64,000 nucleotides of DNA from Aphelocoma coerulescens. Lineage: Eukaryota > Chordata > Aves > Passeriformes > Corvidae. The stretch covers positions 51,148,214-51,212,213 of the forward strand of contig NC_091017.1 in assembly GCF_041296385.1 (NCBI RefSeq), given 5' to 3'. Below the pieces are notes generated by a model. That model saw only the letters and a program-made list of their open reading frames with translations, was not told the origin of the DNA and ran no database searches. The position numbers and the translations under genes were made by a program. Position 1 is the first letter of the stretch; each line of letters starts with the position of its first letter. Positions 1 to 13,397 of the stretch are shown in pieces.

Positions 1-2884
1 TTTCTTTGGTTTTCCTTCTACTAGAGTATGGAGAAATAAGTTTTAACTATTTTTATGGCAAAAATAACTAAATACCTTTTTAAAATTAAAAATAGATCTA
101 CTGCAAAAAACTTAAATTAAAGTAATATATTTGAATACACTGCAAAAACAGAAAAAATTTAAACAGGTGAAAGCAACCTGCAAAATTGAACAAAGCAGCT
201 ACTTTTTTAACAGAGTTTTTTTCTTCTGGTTTCACTAGTTTCAAGTTTTACTTTGAAAGATTTAACTGTAATTTTGTGATTTTGACCTTGTATGATTCAA
301 AATTTTCCTCAAAAGTTTTTGCCTCTTTTCAGGGGATTGTCACGCTTCTTTTATATACAACTAGCAGGATCAGACAGGAATTTTGTAGCAACTATCCTTT
401 TCCTAGATTCTATCGGTTATTAAATAGTATTTGCTGTATTAATTCATCCTTATATCCTTAGGCAGCCACAAATAAGAGTATTTTGTTTTACCAGTGTAAT
501 TAGTGTATAGGCTAAATCATGACCTATTTGACAAGACAAGGATAAGTGTATATTTGGTTCTTGGTAATCAAATTTCACTGTCTGCAAGCATTAAATTATT
601 ACTTCTGCTGAAGTTCAAGGACTAAATGTTGGTGGGTGGTCTCAGGCTGCCAGGGCAGATGATCTAGAAGCATACTTTTGCTAGCAAAAGCACCAGAACA
701 AAGCAGTCTGTTTAAGCTGAGAAATGGGAAATTAGCCCTCAGTTGACTCTGCACGACTCATAATATTCAGAATGCCTTGAAGGTGTGAATGAGAGATGAA
801 AAGGCAATACGAAAACATCCTGAGTTTGTCAGGCCAATTCTGAAATAAAAAGGTACTCCTAATGCATATGAGAAAATCAGGTCTCAAACTGGTGCTTATG
901 TGTAATTGGGAACTCCAGATGTTAGAAATCTCATATACGCACACCAACCTCTAATCTAATTTTCACATGCAGACTCAGTACTACTCTCTTGTTTCTAGGC
1001 ACAAGATGCAGCACTGACAGTGGCATGTGCAATGGTCTGAGCATGGAAAGTTTGTGGCCTGCATCAGGTAAATGCATCTGGCAAAACAGGTAGGAGTGTA
1101 TTTCCTTTGTCAGCAGAAAGCTCCCCCCAGTAATCAATTGCCAGTAGATCTCTGTTAGTTCGTAGCTTTAAATCCTGCATAAATCCAAAAATCCTGTCAC
1201 AGCCTCTCTGACAGCCCTGCCCTGCAGACATCATGCTGTTAACTGGCAGAGCAGAGAACATCTCTCAGTGTTTCACGTTACCCTGCCCTTTCTGCACCTG
1301 AGTGACTTATGGCAATGGCTATGGCATTGCAGAAACCAGGAGCTCAGTACGCCTGCAATAAGGAGGCTGCTGTAACTGAGAGACTTCAGGCCTGTCACCT
1401 TGCCTGTGCCCCAAGGGAACCAGCAAATCTACCAGCCCACTATGGAGAGTCAGTTTTCATTCTTCTGGGTAAGGTAAGCATGGGAGCAATGAGACAACTT
1501 CTGAACTAGTTTACTGTTCTCAAAAACTGGAATTCAAAGCACTTTGAACTCCTGGGTGTAAAACAGACCTTCATTGTTCAAGGTGCAAGAAAAAGAAATT
1601 TAAAGCACAGTCAGTGTAAACTGCTAAGCTCAAGATGTGTACAAGGAGATGCCCTGGCAGTAATAAACAAAGAGAAAAGGTCTTCCTTCTATTTACTAAC
1701 ACTATTTTTATTGTCAGGGGAGGACGTGAAGACAGATGGATAGGGAAACATTTCAATGAAGAGGAAATTCCTGCAGACAGGCCAGCATGGAATATTTGGA
1801 TCCTGAAAGATTATTTCAGGAAACTATTCTATACTGTCCTTTTCCAATGCAACCATAAAATTCAATGCAGAATTAGAAATATGTATTTCCAGCATAGGAA
1901 GCTAAGCAGATGCACTTTCTGCGTACACTTAGGGAAAATTACTATATCCCACAGTAATAAATAGCTGACAGAAGCAATGATGGCAGACCCATGCAATTCT
2001 GACCAGAATAGAAATCAGGAAAAAAAAAGTAGCCTCAGATTCTGTTTGAGAACACAGACCTCTCCATTGTGCATTTTATCTTCACAATCTATCCTTTACC
2101 TCAACACGTAATAATAGTACAAAACTTTAGAACAGAGAAAGGCCGTTATGAAGCAGGTCCCTGAAAATACCTACTGTAATGCTAGAGTTACAAGTGGTAA
2201 ATTGATCAAGTGGTCTATTTTCAGCATCTCAGACAATACTTGTTCTTGTACATGGTCCACATGGTTCTTATTTTGCCACAGAACACAAGACTAGTAGGCA
2301 ATTAAGCATGGCAAACCATCAAGTATTTGTACACTAAAGGACCCCACTGTATCTTTCCCCCCTGTTTGTTAGGTCCCCATTCTTCTAAAAACGTTTCAAC
2401 TTCTCAGGATAACTGAGTAACACTCCAAAAGGAAATATAATCAGCATATCACAGGTAAATATAACCAACATTACTCACAGAATATTTTTTTTTAATGCAA
2501 AGAAAACTTTTGATTTAAAGAAAAAATTATTATCAGACAGAGAAAACCAACACTGACACTCCTGAAAAAAGCAGAAGAGTGTAGAGATGCCTGCCTGTTA
2601 AAATACTGAAAACTGTGACTCAGTGTTTCATATCATGAGTAAGAAGAAGAGCCCTCTATGATTTAAATGGTTTCTTTAGAACCTGGTGGATCCCTCTGCA
2701 CTAGAAACAGGATTAGTACATTTTAAAATTTGATCCTCAAATTAATTTTAATAACAGCTATAATTTAATGCATTCAGTACCCATATAAAAATATGTGGAA
2801 TATCAGTTAAAATCTACATCTTTTCAGACTACTTGCTGGTAAAAACTTACAGTGAGTAGTTAGCTATGAATCCTAAAACCATAT
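1..2884. other. AT-rich non-coding stretch, no gene seen
   Basis: AT-rich DNA with frequent stops in all frames. The few open frames (such as 1309-1509 on the plus strand) have no recognisable domain. A GGTAAGC sequence near 1470 resembles a splice donor, but no convincing exon precedes it. I see no repeat family that I can name. Confidence 0.6.
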
Positions 2885-3280
2885 GGTTTATGGTTTGGAT
2901 CGGAAGGGAACTAAAGATCATCTAGTTCCAACCCCCTGCCATGGACTGGGACACCTTCCACTAGACCAGGTTGCTCCAAGCCGCATCCAACCTGGATGTG
3001 AACACTCCCAGGGATGGGGCATCCACAACTTCTCTGGGCAACCTGTTCCTGTACCTCACCACCTTCACAGTGAAGACTTTCTTTCTGATATCCAATCTAA
3101 ACTTACCCTCCCCATTCCCCCTTGTCCTGTCACTACATATCCTTGAAAAAAGTGCCTCTCTGTCTCTCCTGTAGGCCCCTTAAGTACTGGAAGGTGCTCT
3201 GAAGTCTCCCTGGAGCCTTCCCTTTTCCAGGCTTAACAGCCCCAACTCCCTCAGCCTGTCCTCATAGAAGAGGTGCTCCT
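2885..3280 (-). mobile_element. CR1 LINE fragment, 3' end, minus strand
   Basis: Read on the minus strand this is the 3' third of a CR1 non-LTR retrotransposon. On the plus strand one sees, in order, the inverted 3' end (GGAAGGGAACTAAAGATCAT), the block about precise dates of the family such as CCAACCTGGATGTGAACACT, and the CTCAGCCTGTCCTCATAG end. CR1 copies are typically 5'-truncated, as here. The open frames over this interval are by-products of the repeat. Confidence 0.92.
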
Positions 3281-4509
3281 ATTAAGCAGGAAAAGTAGTA
3301 CAATTCAGTAAAACACTTTCAGCATTGTCAGGCTTAGGAAACAAGTTAGTGCTACAAGCTGTTTTACAGCAAATTGTAATATCCTATGATATCAAGATTT
3401 AGTTTTAAATTAAACCCAAAACCAGAAGAACATTCATGCACTTCTTTGGTGGCCACTAAAACCCTAATTTCCCTGTACCAGATAGCGAGCTTTTTCTGTG
3501 TTACACATGGTAAAAATTCATTACTTTGGATTGTTGTCTTCGATAATGCATCATTAGTATCCACAGCTGCCCAAAGCTGAGAAAATAAACAAACTCCAGA
3601 GTTCATATTAGATTGGATTTTATCATGGTGCCAAACTCGGGTTTGACTCTCCAGTCCCTTCAGTAGCACAGTTCCCAAACACACATGTGTACACACACAC
3701 ACACACACAGAGAGAACTTTAAAATGGCAGAGTATGTTTACCTAACATTATTACTTCCTTCCCAAAATCAGAGTTTTGGACTGTTCAAGGGGAATGAATC
3801 CCCTCACTGCAAACACCAAGACTCATTAAGAGTAAAAAATATGCCAGCAGTTATGATCTGGTCTGCCCTTTCCTAGGTTTCTGCAAGTTACACATTTCTT
3901 AACCAAAACATATATAGGAGTCAAAAGAGGCTACCAGGACGCCATCAGGTGTACCTCTCCTATCCATCCCTCCAAATACAGCGAACAAATTTTATTTTTA
4001 CTCTACATGCAGAAAAAAGTTCCCAAACATGGTGGGCAAAATGTGTGCTCACTTCTCAGCCAAAATAAACCCTTATATGCTTTCATGAGAGATAAGTAAG
4101 AAGCTAAACATTCAGAACTAGTAATTAAAAGAACTGCAAATAACAGAAGGTATAAAAATCATGTTTAATAAAAAATATCTCAAAAAGGAGCACAGGAATT
4201 TTGGGATAAAAGAATATTTGGTAACTTAGCTTACCTATTAACAGTGACATGTATTGTGTCCTGGAACTCCAGCGTATCAAAAAATGTCATTTAATTCATA
4301 CAGCTGCATGATGGAAAAACAAGCAATAAAAATGTTCTGCTCCAAATTTTCAATAGAGGTGGGAGTGGTAGAGGTGGGAGTGGAGAATTCTCCCAGATCT
4401 CCTTACACTCTTATTTTCAGCCATGCACTGCAAGGAATCCTCTTCTGAGGTGCAAACCCAAGAAAGAAAATTAAGAAGAAAAAAAAATGACCAAAAACCT
4501 CTTATGCCT
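3281..4509. other. Non-coding stretch between a CR1 copy and an envelope-like remnant
   Basis: AT-rich DNA with no recognisable gene. It holds the AC microsatellite at 3691-3709 and a short tandem duplication at about 4355-4384 (two copies of GAGGTGGGAGTGG). A minus-strand donor-like GGTAAGCT sits near 4210, but the open stretch before it has a stop just upstream. Confidence 0.6.
3691..3709. repeat. (AC)n microsatellite
   Basis: Nine uninterrupted AC dinucleotides, preceded by an imperfect ACACATGTGTAC stretch. It is a simple repeat, probably variable in length between individuals. Confidence 0.95.
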
Positions 4510-4722
4510 TTTTGCTTGCTTGCTTTTAGCCATGCAGATTTACCAGTTAACCAACCTAAAGCTAATGTTTGGGTGACTTTAGCTAATGCATCAGCTTTAG
4601 ATACCATATGTCTGGCCAACACAACCCCTGAGAAACCATTTTCCACCTGCTTGGTTGGTGTGCCAGTGGAGGCTTGGCCAATTCCGATAGAAATTGATGA
4701 AGCTGCTCTTGAAGCTATCTGA
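4510..4722 (+). pseudogene. Endogenous retrovirus envelope-like fragment
   Basis: A plus-strand open frame ending in TGA at 4720-4722 holds a stretch of about 60 residues that reads like the start of an avian endogenous retroviral envelope surface protein. The recognisable part includes NVWVTLANAS, then a cysteine in DTICLA, then PFSTCLVGVP and WPIP. In retroviruses this glycoprotein binds the host receptor. Here only a small N-terminal piece remains, with no transmembrane subunit, no LTR recognised next to it, and a CR1 copy starting within 100 bases downstream. The frame opens at 4423, but residues before about 4510 show no similarity to envelope and are probably unrelated. It cannot encode a functional envelope. 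The family assignment is from memory of motif style and was not searched; a different avian retroviral lineage is possible. Confidence 0.55.
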
Positions 4723-4804
4723 GCTGACTATCAGCATTATTCTGCAAGCCTGTGTGTCTGAACAATACATGCAAGGGCAACAAGGTAGAGAGCTGTAAAG
4801 GATG

Positions 4805-5105
4805 CAAAGAAGACCTCACTCTTCCCAGTAATATCCAGTGACAGCACAAAGGGCAATGGGCAGAAAATGAGACATGGGAGGTCCCTCTGAACATCAGGAA
4901 ACACTTTTCAACTGTCAGAGTGACCAAGCACTGACACAGGGTGCCCAGAGAAGTTGTGCAATCTCCATCCTTTGGAGATATTCAAAAGCCAAAGGGACAG
5001 AGTCCTGGACAACAAGCTCTAGGTGACCCTGCTTGAGCACATGGGTTGGACCAGGTGGCCTCCAGAGGTGTCTCCCAAACTCAGACAAATCTGTGATTTT
5101 GTGAA
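4805..5105 (+). mobile_element. CR1 LINE fragment, 3' end, plus strand
   Basis: The order of blocks matches the CR1 3' region: CAGTGACAGCACAAAGGGCA, then the GGAAACACTTTTCAACTGT block, GTGCCCAGAGAAGTTGTG, CTAGGTGACCCTGCTTGAGC, GGTTGGACCAGGTGGCCTCC, and a degraded terminal TCTGTGATTTTGTG. Divergence is clear, so this is an older copy. The left boundary is approximate. Confidence 0.9.
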
Positions 5106-8100
5106 AATGGAAGGGAAGAAACCAGGAAGGTAATTCCCACGATTAGGAAACAAATAATTGAAAATGTTCCTATTTTTTTTTCAAAGTACAACCCTATTTA
5201 TCACAAGCCAAAAAACAACATGAGTAAATGGGATAAAACAGGATTAACAGACCTGCAGAACAATTGCTGTTGACATCGTAATTTCCCTGGATCATGATGA
5301 CACCATTAAAAAGTCATCCTCCAGTCAAGGTTAGAGAGATAAAATCCAAATTCTAGCAAAAAACTGAATAAAAAAGAAGTTTTGATCTCCCAAACTACAG
5401 GGTAGGAATAGTCTTATGAGAAAAACCTGTCAGATCTTAATATGAAAAATGTAGATTTTGTGGGGCTGAACATCCCCTGTGTGCCCTGTTCACCTCTGCT
5501 CTCCCTCTCTTCTCTCCAGCACAGCCAGGGGCAGGGAAGGTTAATTACATTTGCACAGGTCAGCCTCCAAGCTGCATCAAAAGACACTGGGAGACATCCA
5601 GGTGGGTAAATGAGACTGTTTGACCTGCATGATATTACTGCTGATAAGGCATGGAAAAGGAAAACTGTCTTGGGCTTAGGGGAGCTTCACAGCACTGCAG
5701 CAGGAAGACGGGTGCATCTTTGCAATGACTAATGCACCGCAGTCCTGCAGCATGGCCAGGGCACACTGTAGTTTTACCTTCACTGATGCTGAAAAACAGC
5801 TAAATCAAATTAAAACTGGAGCTTTCCCTGTGTTGTAGGGTGTTAGAGAGAACTTCTCTATCAGACCATCCCATGCTTGGCTAACCTCAACTTGTCCCTA
5901 GCCATGGGGAGCTTGCACAAGTGTGAATCGAAGTACGCTTTATTGCAGTGTTAGTCATACTTACACTGGCAGAATTTAAGTGTAAACTGACAAGGAATAA
6001 ATGGAAACCCAGCCTCTCCCTGTGCCTTGGTTTCTTTTCCACACGCGTTATATGCAACACTGCTTTAAGAAGATGTAGGTTTTCATATTTAAAAACAATA
6101 AACACAATATATCATGTTCTTTTTTAAGTATCACAAACATCTTCAATTAGAAAGGCTCCTAAGACACTCTGAAAGACAAAAACATCAAATATTACCATGT
6201 CTTTATTTCACTGACAATATCTATGATTTCCCTCTCTGTTTATTTTGCCAAGTATAATATGTAATGCTTATGAAAAAAAACTTGCCTCTTTCCTTTCAGT
6301 ACCTTAAATGATAATACAGGTCACCAACCATGGCAAGGTTAATTTATGATGGCAAAATCCTCCAGTTATTTTCTGTCCACTAAATGTGCAATTCAAGACA
6401 CTGTTCTATGGTTATGTGTTGTTCCTGACTATAAAACCACACTATTTCCAAACATGGCTAGAAAAATTATTTGCAATATTATGTGACCAGTTTCCACTCC
6501 CTTTACTTGATCTAAATTGAATTCTGTGCTACAGACTGACTTAAATGAGGCTCTAAACTTGTTTGTGGAATAGGATCCTGCTCTACCATAGTAAAAGTTT
6601 AAAAAAACCCCAAAAAAACTCCAAAAAACCTCAGTCAAATGAACTTGAAAGAAAAAGAAAAAGGGAAAGAAAAAGCCTAAGAAACTCCTGTTTGAGGAAT
6701 GTCATATCACAAAGCGCACAGGCAGCACACACCTCGTGGTGTAATGATGCCTAACCCTAGTGTGTATCCAAGAACAGAGAGAAAAGGTCCTAGTACCAGG
6801 TCCTCAGTCTATGGAGAAATCACTAACAGCTTGTTTCAGCCACTCGCTTATGCAGATATAAATTTGCCAGCTGCCTTAGAAGCTCTCTGAAGAAAGGCAC
6901 TATATAATCATAAATCATTAATGAACTGAGTGACCTCATCTTTGGGTAACTAGAGAAGTTTAAACCCAGCATGCTGTATAGGTAGAAAGTCTTCTAGTCA
7001 GCAGTGCCACGCACCAGTGGGCAGTAAACACAAGAGCATCCATCCCGATGTCATTGCAGATTCCTTTTGACAGGCTTTGTGTTTTTATCTCAACCACTAC
7101 AGGTCATGGGTGGCAAAAGCAGAAGCTCCTGAAGACAAATGAGGTCACAGTTCAATAATTAAGAGCGGAAACCCTGCCTGATCTCTTTGTTTCATCCAAG
7201 GCTTGCCTGAAGTGAAGCATTTAACAGATGTAAAATCCATCTTGCTAACTTTAAGAACACAAAAACAGTCACTGTGTACAAGCTCATAAATGCTGCAAAG
7301 CTGTTAATACAGACCACCAAGGTCCAACCTGTGCCATGCAGCACCATCCTGGGGAAGATGGGGACCAAACATACAAACAGGAACTCTGCTTAAGTAACAC
7401 CCAGCTCTCCCAGCCTCACCAGGTGACGGACACTACCCCCCACACGATGCTGTAGGAGGAGTCCAGATTGTTGGGGTTCTGTCTTTTCAGCCCAGCTCCT
7501 TCACCTTTCAACACCTATGACTGCAGCAGCTCCAGCCAAACGCTCCCTGGCCCATTCACATGGTAGTAGCATGGAAGACATTCACAGGAGGCAAAAGGCT
7601 GCCAGCAAAAGCCAAGATAAAGGACATCTGCTGGCATGAAGTCAGACAAGGAAAATGCCTCTTGCACAGGGGTAAAGCTGCTGCTACACGAAATATGGAT
7701 CACAGATCCAAAGCACCAGATCCAAGTCCTGTGAGATCAAGGTTACGGCATTTGACAGAGACTTTTGCAATGCCTAGAAAAAAAATTCAGTTATTCTAAA
7801 TCTTGCCAATAACTACAGGTATCTTAATGGCATCATGAGGACAGCAGTTCTTTAAAGAGAATTTAAGTGAGACAGGATGGTGACGGCAAGATCTCCCAAT
7901 GAGGTTGTTCAACATATAAACATCACCACTGAGGGGAAAAAAACCAAAGGCAAAGATTTCTGGGGGGGAAAAAAGTGAGGTTTGTCCTCTGGCAGAGCAG
8001 CAGAGATGTGTCTGTTACAGATAGCCAAATGAACCCATGCTGGACAATTCTTTGGGGCCAGCAGCTCTGTGATTGATATGCTACACTTTTTCCTCTCTGT

Positions 8101-11100
8101 AGAGAGAAGTTACAGAGGGAGCATTTCACTGGTGCCTTCATCATGCTAACAAGGCAAGAGAACTCAACTGTCATTCCAGCTGCATGCAAAGATTTCACCT
8201 GACAAAAAGCTGCCTTTACTGTACACGTAATAACTTGTTTTCCAGCTAGCTATACAAGCAACTGAAGTATCATATTTTTCCAGCTTGTTCCAGCTAGTTT
8301 TTCAGTCTGTCCTAATATGACAATTTGCCTCTGAAATTGTGGTTGATGGCTACTGGCAGCCCAGTATCTCATCCCAACAGATGTTTCAGTTGTTGTCATG
8401 TAAAGTTCACATCTACCTCTCACATACTGATGTATCATTGGTCAGGTTGCAGCAAATGGCAGAGAAAGGTCTGTGCTTCTCTCCTCTCTTGTACTCCTGT
8501 TATCTGGAAATCAAGAAGTGAGATTGCACAGACACTTGGCACTCTTTCTATGCAAGAAATCTATATGCAAAAAGCTATGTTGTCTCGATGAGATTAATAT
8601 CACTAAGTGGTAAATCAATAGTTCCATTCCTGAAGAGCTTGTAACCTTCTATATTTTCTCCCTCATGCATAAAAGAGAGAAGGTAGAAAATGAAGTGCTG
8701 AGGACCAATAGTTTCCCTAATTGTTTCTGGTTATCCTAAGGATATAAAATATGAGGTGTACTACTTTCAAAAGATGGGAAAGGATAAGGAAAGGAAATAA
8801 TTTGCTGTAATGAAGCTTGACCGTCTTCTATGAAATATAAGGATATATCATTTTTTGCTTAGGACTTTCAGTGTTTGTTGTGTTCATTTAATAAAGCACT
8901 GCATGTAGTGAAAGACAGAAATTGCATGGGTGTTTGTAAAAAAACAGTTCTGTAAAACTATAATAAAATCAAAAGGCTCAAAGGAAGTAAAAAAAAATCA
9001 CTTAAATCATGACTCTCTAGTTTACCCTCTTCTTGAAATGGCCCACACCAAATACCATAGAAAAATACTTCTTTCAATTCCATGACACTTACATTAATAA
9101 AATATATAACTTTTCCAGAAAGCACATTAATATCTCTCCACTTGACAATGAGAACTGCCCCTTATCAGCAGCAAAGTTCCTAAACCTTTTACTAGTGGTG
9201 ATAAGTAATACCCACCATAAAATATATATGCATGAAAAATACATATATTCACCCACTCAGGCATATACACACAAGCAGTCTAAAACAACAGGTTTTTACA
9301 AAACATTAAAGAAAGCTTCAAACATCAAAGAATTTTTTACTTGCATTTCACAATGTGATCGTACCAGAAAATAAATAAGAAGTCTCCAGCTTTAGTCAGC
9401 AGAAATAAATAAAACAGTTAATAGTGCAAGAGACCTTTTACACAGCTTGAAACTAATTAATATCTATTTAAATATTAAATATTGACTTGAAAAAAATGAC
9501 ATCTCTGCTAGAAATTCTGTCTTTTTTCCCACATCATCTATTCAGGGGCTTATCTTGGAACACATTTGAAAAATGCCAGTTTGACATTTGTGGTTTTGTT
9601 GAATTAAACAACAGAATAAATAAGAAGTAATTTCAAAAGCTTCTTCCTTGTCCCCAGACTGTAAGGCCTTCCTGCTACATTTTTTTAATCTCAAAAAAAT
9701 GCTTGTAGAATTTTATATAGTTATTCAAAAAGTCATCTTTTGGTAATTGTAGTGGGCTACACCTTCAGTTCCTAGAAAAGATGAATGTGTGCTGCTTATT
9801 ATTCAGCGTCGTGCTGTTCCTTCACTTAAACAGTTCTGTCTCCCAGCAAAGTGAAGCAAGAGATTAATATCTTTACTCTGTTTATTTTCAAATTGGAAAA
9901 TGCATTTTTTGCAGAAGCTATTCTTACAAAAAGAAACCGGTATTAGATGTAAAAGCCCTTTTAAAAAGCAACCAATTGTAAAATGAGTTCTTTATTTTAA
10001 TAGGAATTTATTAATAGGGTCTTTATCACAGCATTTAAAGGATTCTTACTGGATGCTTTTTCTAATCATAAATTATCACAAAAATCTCCTGGATTAAGTT
10101 TGCTGTGAACACCACACATTGTATCGAATCAGTGACATTTTAAAGCAGTTCAGATTTCCCTTTCCAGGGATGACTGGTTGTGCCATCAGCACCTCCAGTG
10201 TGGCAGATAGAAAATGTATGAAGTGAAAGAAAGGTAGCTGTGAAAGTACAGCATAACAACAGCAGTGTGCCTTTGTCTTTCGCATTTTTGGGACACTGAA
10301 TAAGTGTTCGCTCCTGCAGATGTTTTCCCTCACCTTGAAACCTTCTCTCTCCATGTGAAAAGATGCATGGATTAAGTAGCTTTTCTATGCTTTTAATTTC
10401 CTAGGCTATTGTTACTCTAATGATATGGTTTGCATACTCTTCTGGATAAGCATTAAGTCTTCTTCTAAGTTTGAGAAGCATCCAGTGTGTTTCTGGAACC
10501 GCTGCTATCCGAGCAGTAAGAAGTTGTGACAAGCCTGTGGATCAGTGCTATGTTTCTCACAATTTCATGAATATCCTTGAAGGGGCACCTCTACCAATGA
10601 GATGGTAGAAGGTAAATATGTCACCTGCCAGTAGCAGAGACACTTGAATCTGCTCACTTTCTCTCCGTGAGAAAGTGTTGAGAGTAGGAAAATGGGCAGA
10701 AATTTGAAAGAAAACCCATTCAAGTAGCATGCCCTGAAGGGAGAGGAAAGGAGATGGGAACAAAGACTGCTGTGGTATTTCCATGGGCACATGTGCTCTA
10801 CCTGGCATTTCCAACAACACAACAAACCAAGACCACAGCTTCTGGAGGAGGCTGGAGGGGCAGGTTCTCCTGGTAGAGCTCAGAGAACCTGGAAACACCC
10901 AGCATCAGCTCAGTTGCAGGCTCCACTGTTACATAGTTGGGCCACATTCTGCAGAGCACGCTGTGCAACAAATGCTTATCTAGTTGTTACATCAGGATGA
11001 TTTTTGTGTAATTAGGTACCAAGACAAAAAAACTCGAGTTTTGAAATGTATATTTGATGTCTGTGTATGAGATAAGCCTGGGAAGAAGGGGTTGGGTTGG

Positions 11101-11107
11101 GAAAGTG
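5106..11107. other. Long non-coding stretch, no gene seen
   Basis: Six kilobases without a recognisable gene. The longest frames (113 codons at 9033-9374 plus and 10557-10898 minus) have no domain, and the first is AT-rich and low in complexity. Minor features are an A-rich run at about 6598-6632, a 29-base all-purine tract at 6647-6675, and a short hairpin at 10655-10677. I could not assign the remainder to any repeat family. Confidence 0.55.
10655..10677. repeat. Short perfect inverted repeat
   Basis: CACTTTCTC at 10655-10663 and its exact complement GAGAAAGTG at 10669-10677 are separated by the five bases TCCGT. The stem is only nine pairs, so no function is implied. Confidence 0.6.
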
Positions 11108-11185
11108 ATATTTTCTCCCTCTGTCCAGTTGAGAGAGAGGGAGAGAGCAGCTGGGTGGGCAGCTGGCCAAGCTCAACCCAGCACA
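11108..11185 (+). mobile_element. LTR tail fragment, avian endogenous retrovirus
   Basis: The order TTTTCTCCCTCTGTCCAG, GAG-rich block, GCAGCTGGGTGGGCAGCTGG, CCAAGCTCAACCCAGCACA parallels the ends of the LTRs at 34325-34836 and 35041-35290 (GAGGAGGGGA-TGATAGAG, TTTGGTG-GCAC, CCAGCCA-GGTCAAC, ACCACA). Only the last 80 bases or so are recognisable. Upstream sequence has diverged too far or belongs to something else. Confidence 0.5.
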
Positions 11186-13397
11186 GATTGTTATTGATAG
11201 GCAAAAGGCTCCTCACCACCAAGAAATTATTCCAAGTGTAGATTCACTTTTAGTTGTGTCCTTTTAAACCCAGAGATCCCAACTCTCGTAAGACTTTGAG
11301 TGCACTGACCTTGTGGTTTTTTTCCTCTTCATTTCTCCCCTTTTCTGAGAGCTAGGTAAATATGGCCAAATGAAAGTGATATTGAGTACTAAAAAAGACC
11401 CGATTACAAACCATTTTTCCAGATGTTTGGTATTTGTGATAGTGGTATATTGTGACATAAGAAAATAAAAACTGTGTCAATTACTTCCTGCATTCTTTCA
11501 CTTCAGATATTTCCCAGTAATAAATGAACAATTCCTCAGTGGTGCTGGAATGACCATGACACTCACTCGGAATTAAGAAATCCAGCTGATGTGAGTATTT
11601 AGATTGGAGAGAACTCTAGAGGAAGTACAAACAAATGATCAGGGAGGCAAAACTAAAGTGACCTGAGTGCCAGCTACAGAAGCTCCATGTATATACCAAG
11701 AACAGGGAACATGGGGATCTGCTGTGGCAACAAAAGCAGGTTAACAGATAGAATACCAGTGCTGATACCCCAGTGCCAGCAGATGAATCATTTGGCTATA
11801 ACTGGGAATGCTCTTTTCAACATCTATTTTTAAATAAAATGTCTAAGAAGCTTTCACAAGATTTTGCATGCTCTATTTTAGTTTCCAAGAAGTACCAAAA
11901 TACTACCAGAAATTTTGGTCCCAGAATACTGCTGCCAGGATCTCAGAATAGAATGAAAATTTACATAAAAGCATGGAGTGAGTGTTTCCAGCTTGTTCCA
12001 TCTTTGGTTTAAGTTCAATGTGCCAAAATAACCAGCCTAGCATGCATGCCTAAGGCAAATACAACTTCAAGTCTTTGATAAGTCCATCTGCCCTTGATAT
12101 TAAAAAAATTACTCCCTGTGCTAGAAGGAGTGAATGTTGGAAAATACTCAAAATATTACCAAAATATAGCTTGAGAGGGACAAAAGTTCATTTGTTCAAA
12201 ACAAACAAACAAAAAATCTGAAAAATTCTAAGTTTCAATAGCAACAGAAGTAGTTTAAACAAAAGATTTGATCACAATTAACAAAAATATCTTTTTCCCC
12301 ATCTGTCAGTCTGTCTATTTTCCACTTAGAAGTAAAAGCCTAAGAATTGGTCCACAGCTTACACTAAACCAGATAGCGCTGTTTGAAAAAGGAAAAGCTG
12401 GGAAAAAAGAAAGGAAATAAAGCAGGAAAAAAGGTCAAATTCTTAGGTTTTTATAAAGAGCTTTATACATTCCTATTGAAAAATGCTGCAGCCTGTGTCA
12501 CATCAAAACTAAAGATTGCAGAATTGTATTCACCCAACATATTGTACTGCATTAATTTTCTTTGGAGTCAAAACACTTCACATTAAATTAAATACTGAAT
12601 TGAATTAAATTGAATGTGAATACTTCACATTCTTCAAAATTGTAATAATATTTCCCTGGCTTGGTTTGAGTGGAACCAGTGGGTTTGCTTTAGTGTGCTA
12701 GTCATGGGCAGGAAAGGCACACCTGGCTTGATCAATCGAAGCAAAATCATCACAATTCCCTCCACCCAACTTGATGGTACTAACCTTCCCCATATTATAA
12801 AAAAAGACACATCTAGAAGGCTTGAAAGTTCTTTTTTTTTCACAAAATGAACATGACATAGATAATGGCAGCAGGATCTGCCCTATGCTGAAGACATCTG
12901 GCACTTCTCCATTTATTACATCAACTCGTTTCACAAGTCTTATGTGACCTTCCTTCTGGACACCCTTGTGAGTACTCCAAAAGCTATGATATGTCAACAC
13001 TTGTCTTCCAAGACCTGAACATAACCAACAAATTGTGTCACAGTGACTGAATACATTATTTTATTAAAAATGCTGGGATGGAACTCATCCAGGTCAGTGC
13101 CAGTGTATTCCCTGTAGACCTTTTAGGCTTTTCTCCTGCACTTTAATAGGTAAATATCTAGAACATAAGGAGCTGGAAGAGGGTGCCAGACTTAAATTTA
13201 ACAGCTCTTAGAATAACTGGTACAGAAGCTTAACACATTTCGATAGAGATCAGGTTTAAATTAATAGATTTTTTCCTAGAAAAGGAAGACACTCCACTGA
13301 ATTACATTTGGATCAGGAAAACAACAGATTTTTCAATTGTATTAAAAAGACAAAACTTTTTTGCCAGGTAATCAGTTGCACGTGGTCTAGTTTAAGG
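11186..13397. other. Non-coding stretch, no gene seen
   Basis: AT-rich sequence with purine-rich runs around 12380-12440. Overlapping minus-strand frames at 12634-13000 show no recognisable domain. No repeat family is assigned. Confidence 0.55.

Noticed and set aside
2883..3174. Plus-strand frames of 67-87 codons
   Set aside because: They are antisense readings of a CR1 repeat.
4216..4280. Minus-strand exon-like stretch before GTAAGCT
   Set aside because: A stop lies just before the ATG in the same frame, the other frames are closed, and the acceptor placement does not give an open exon.
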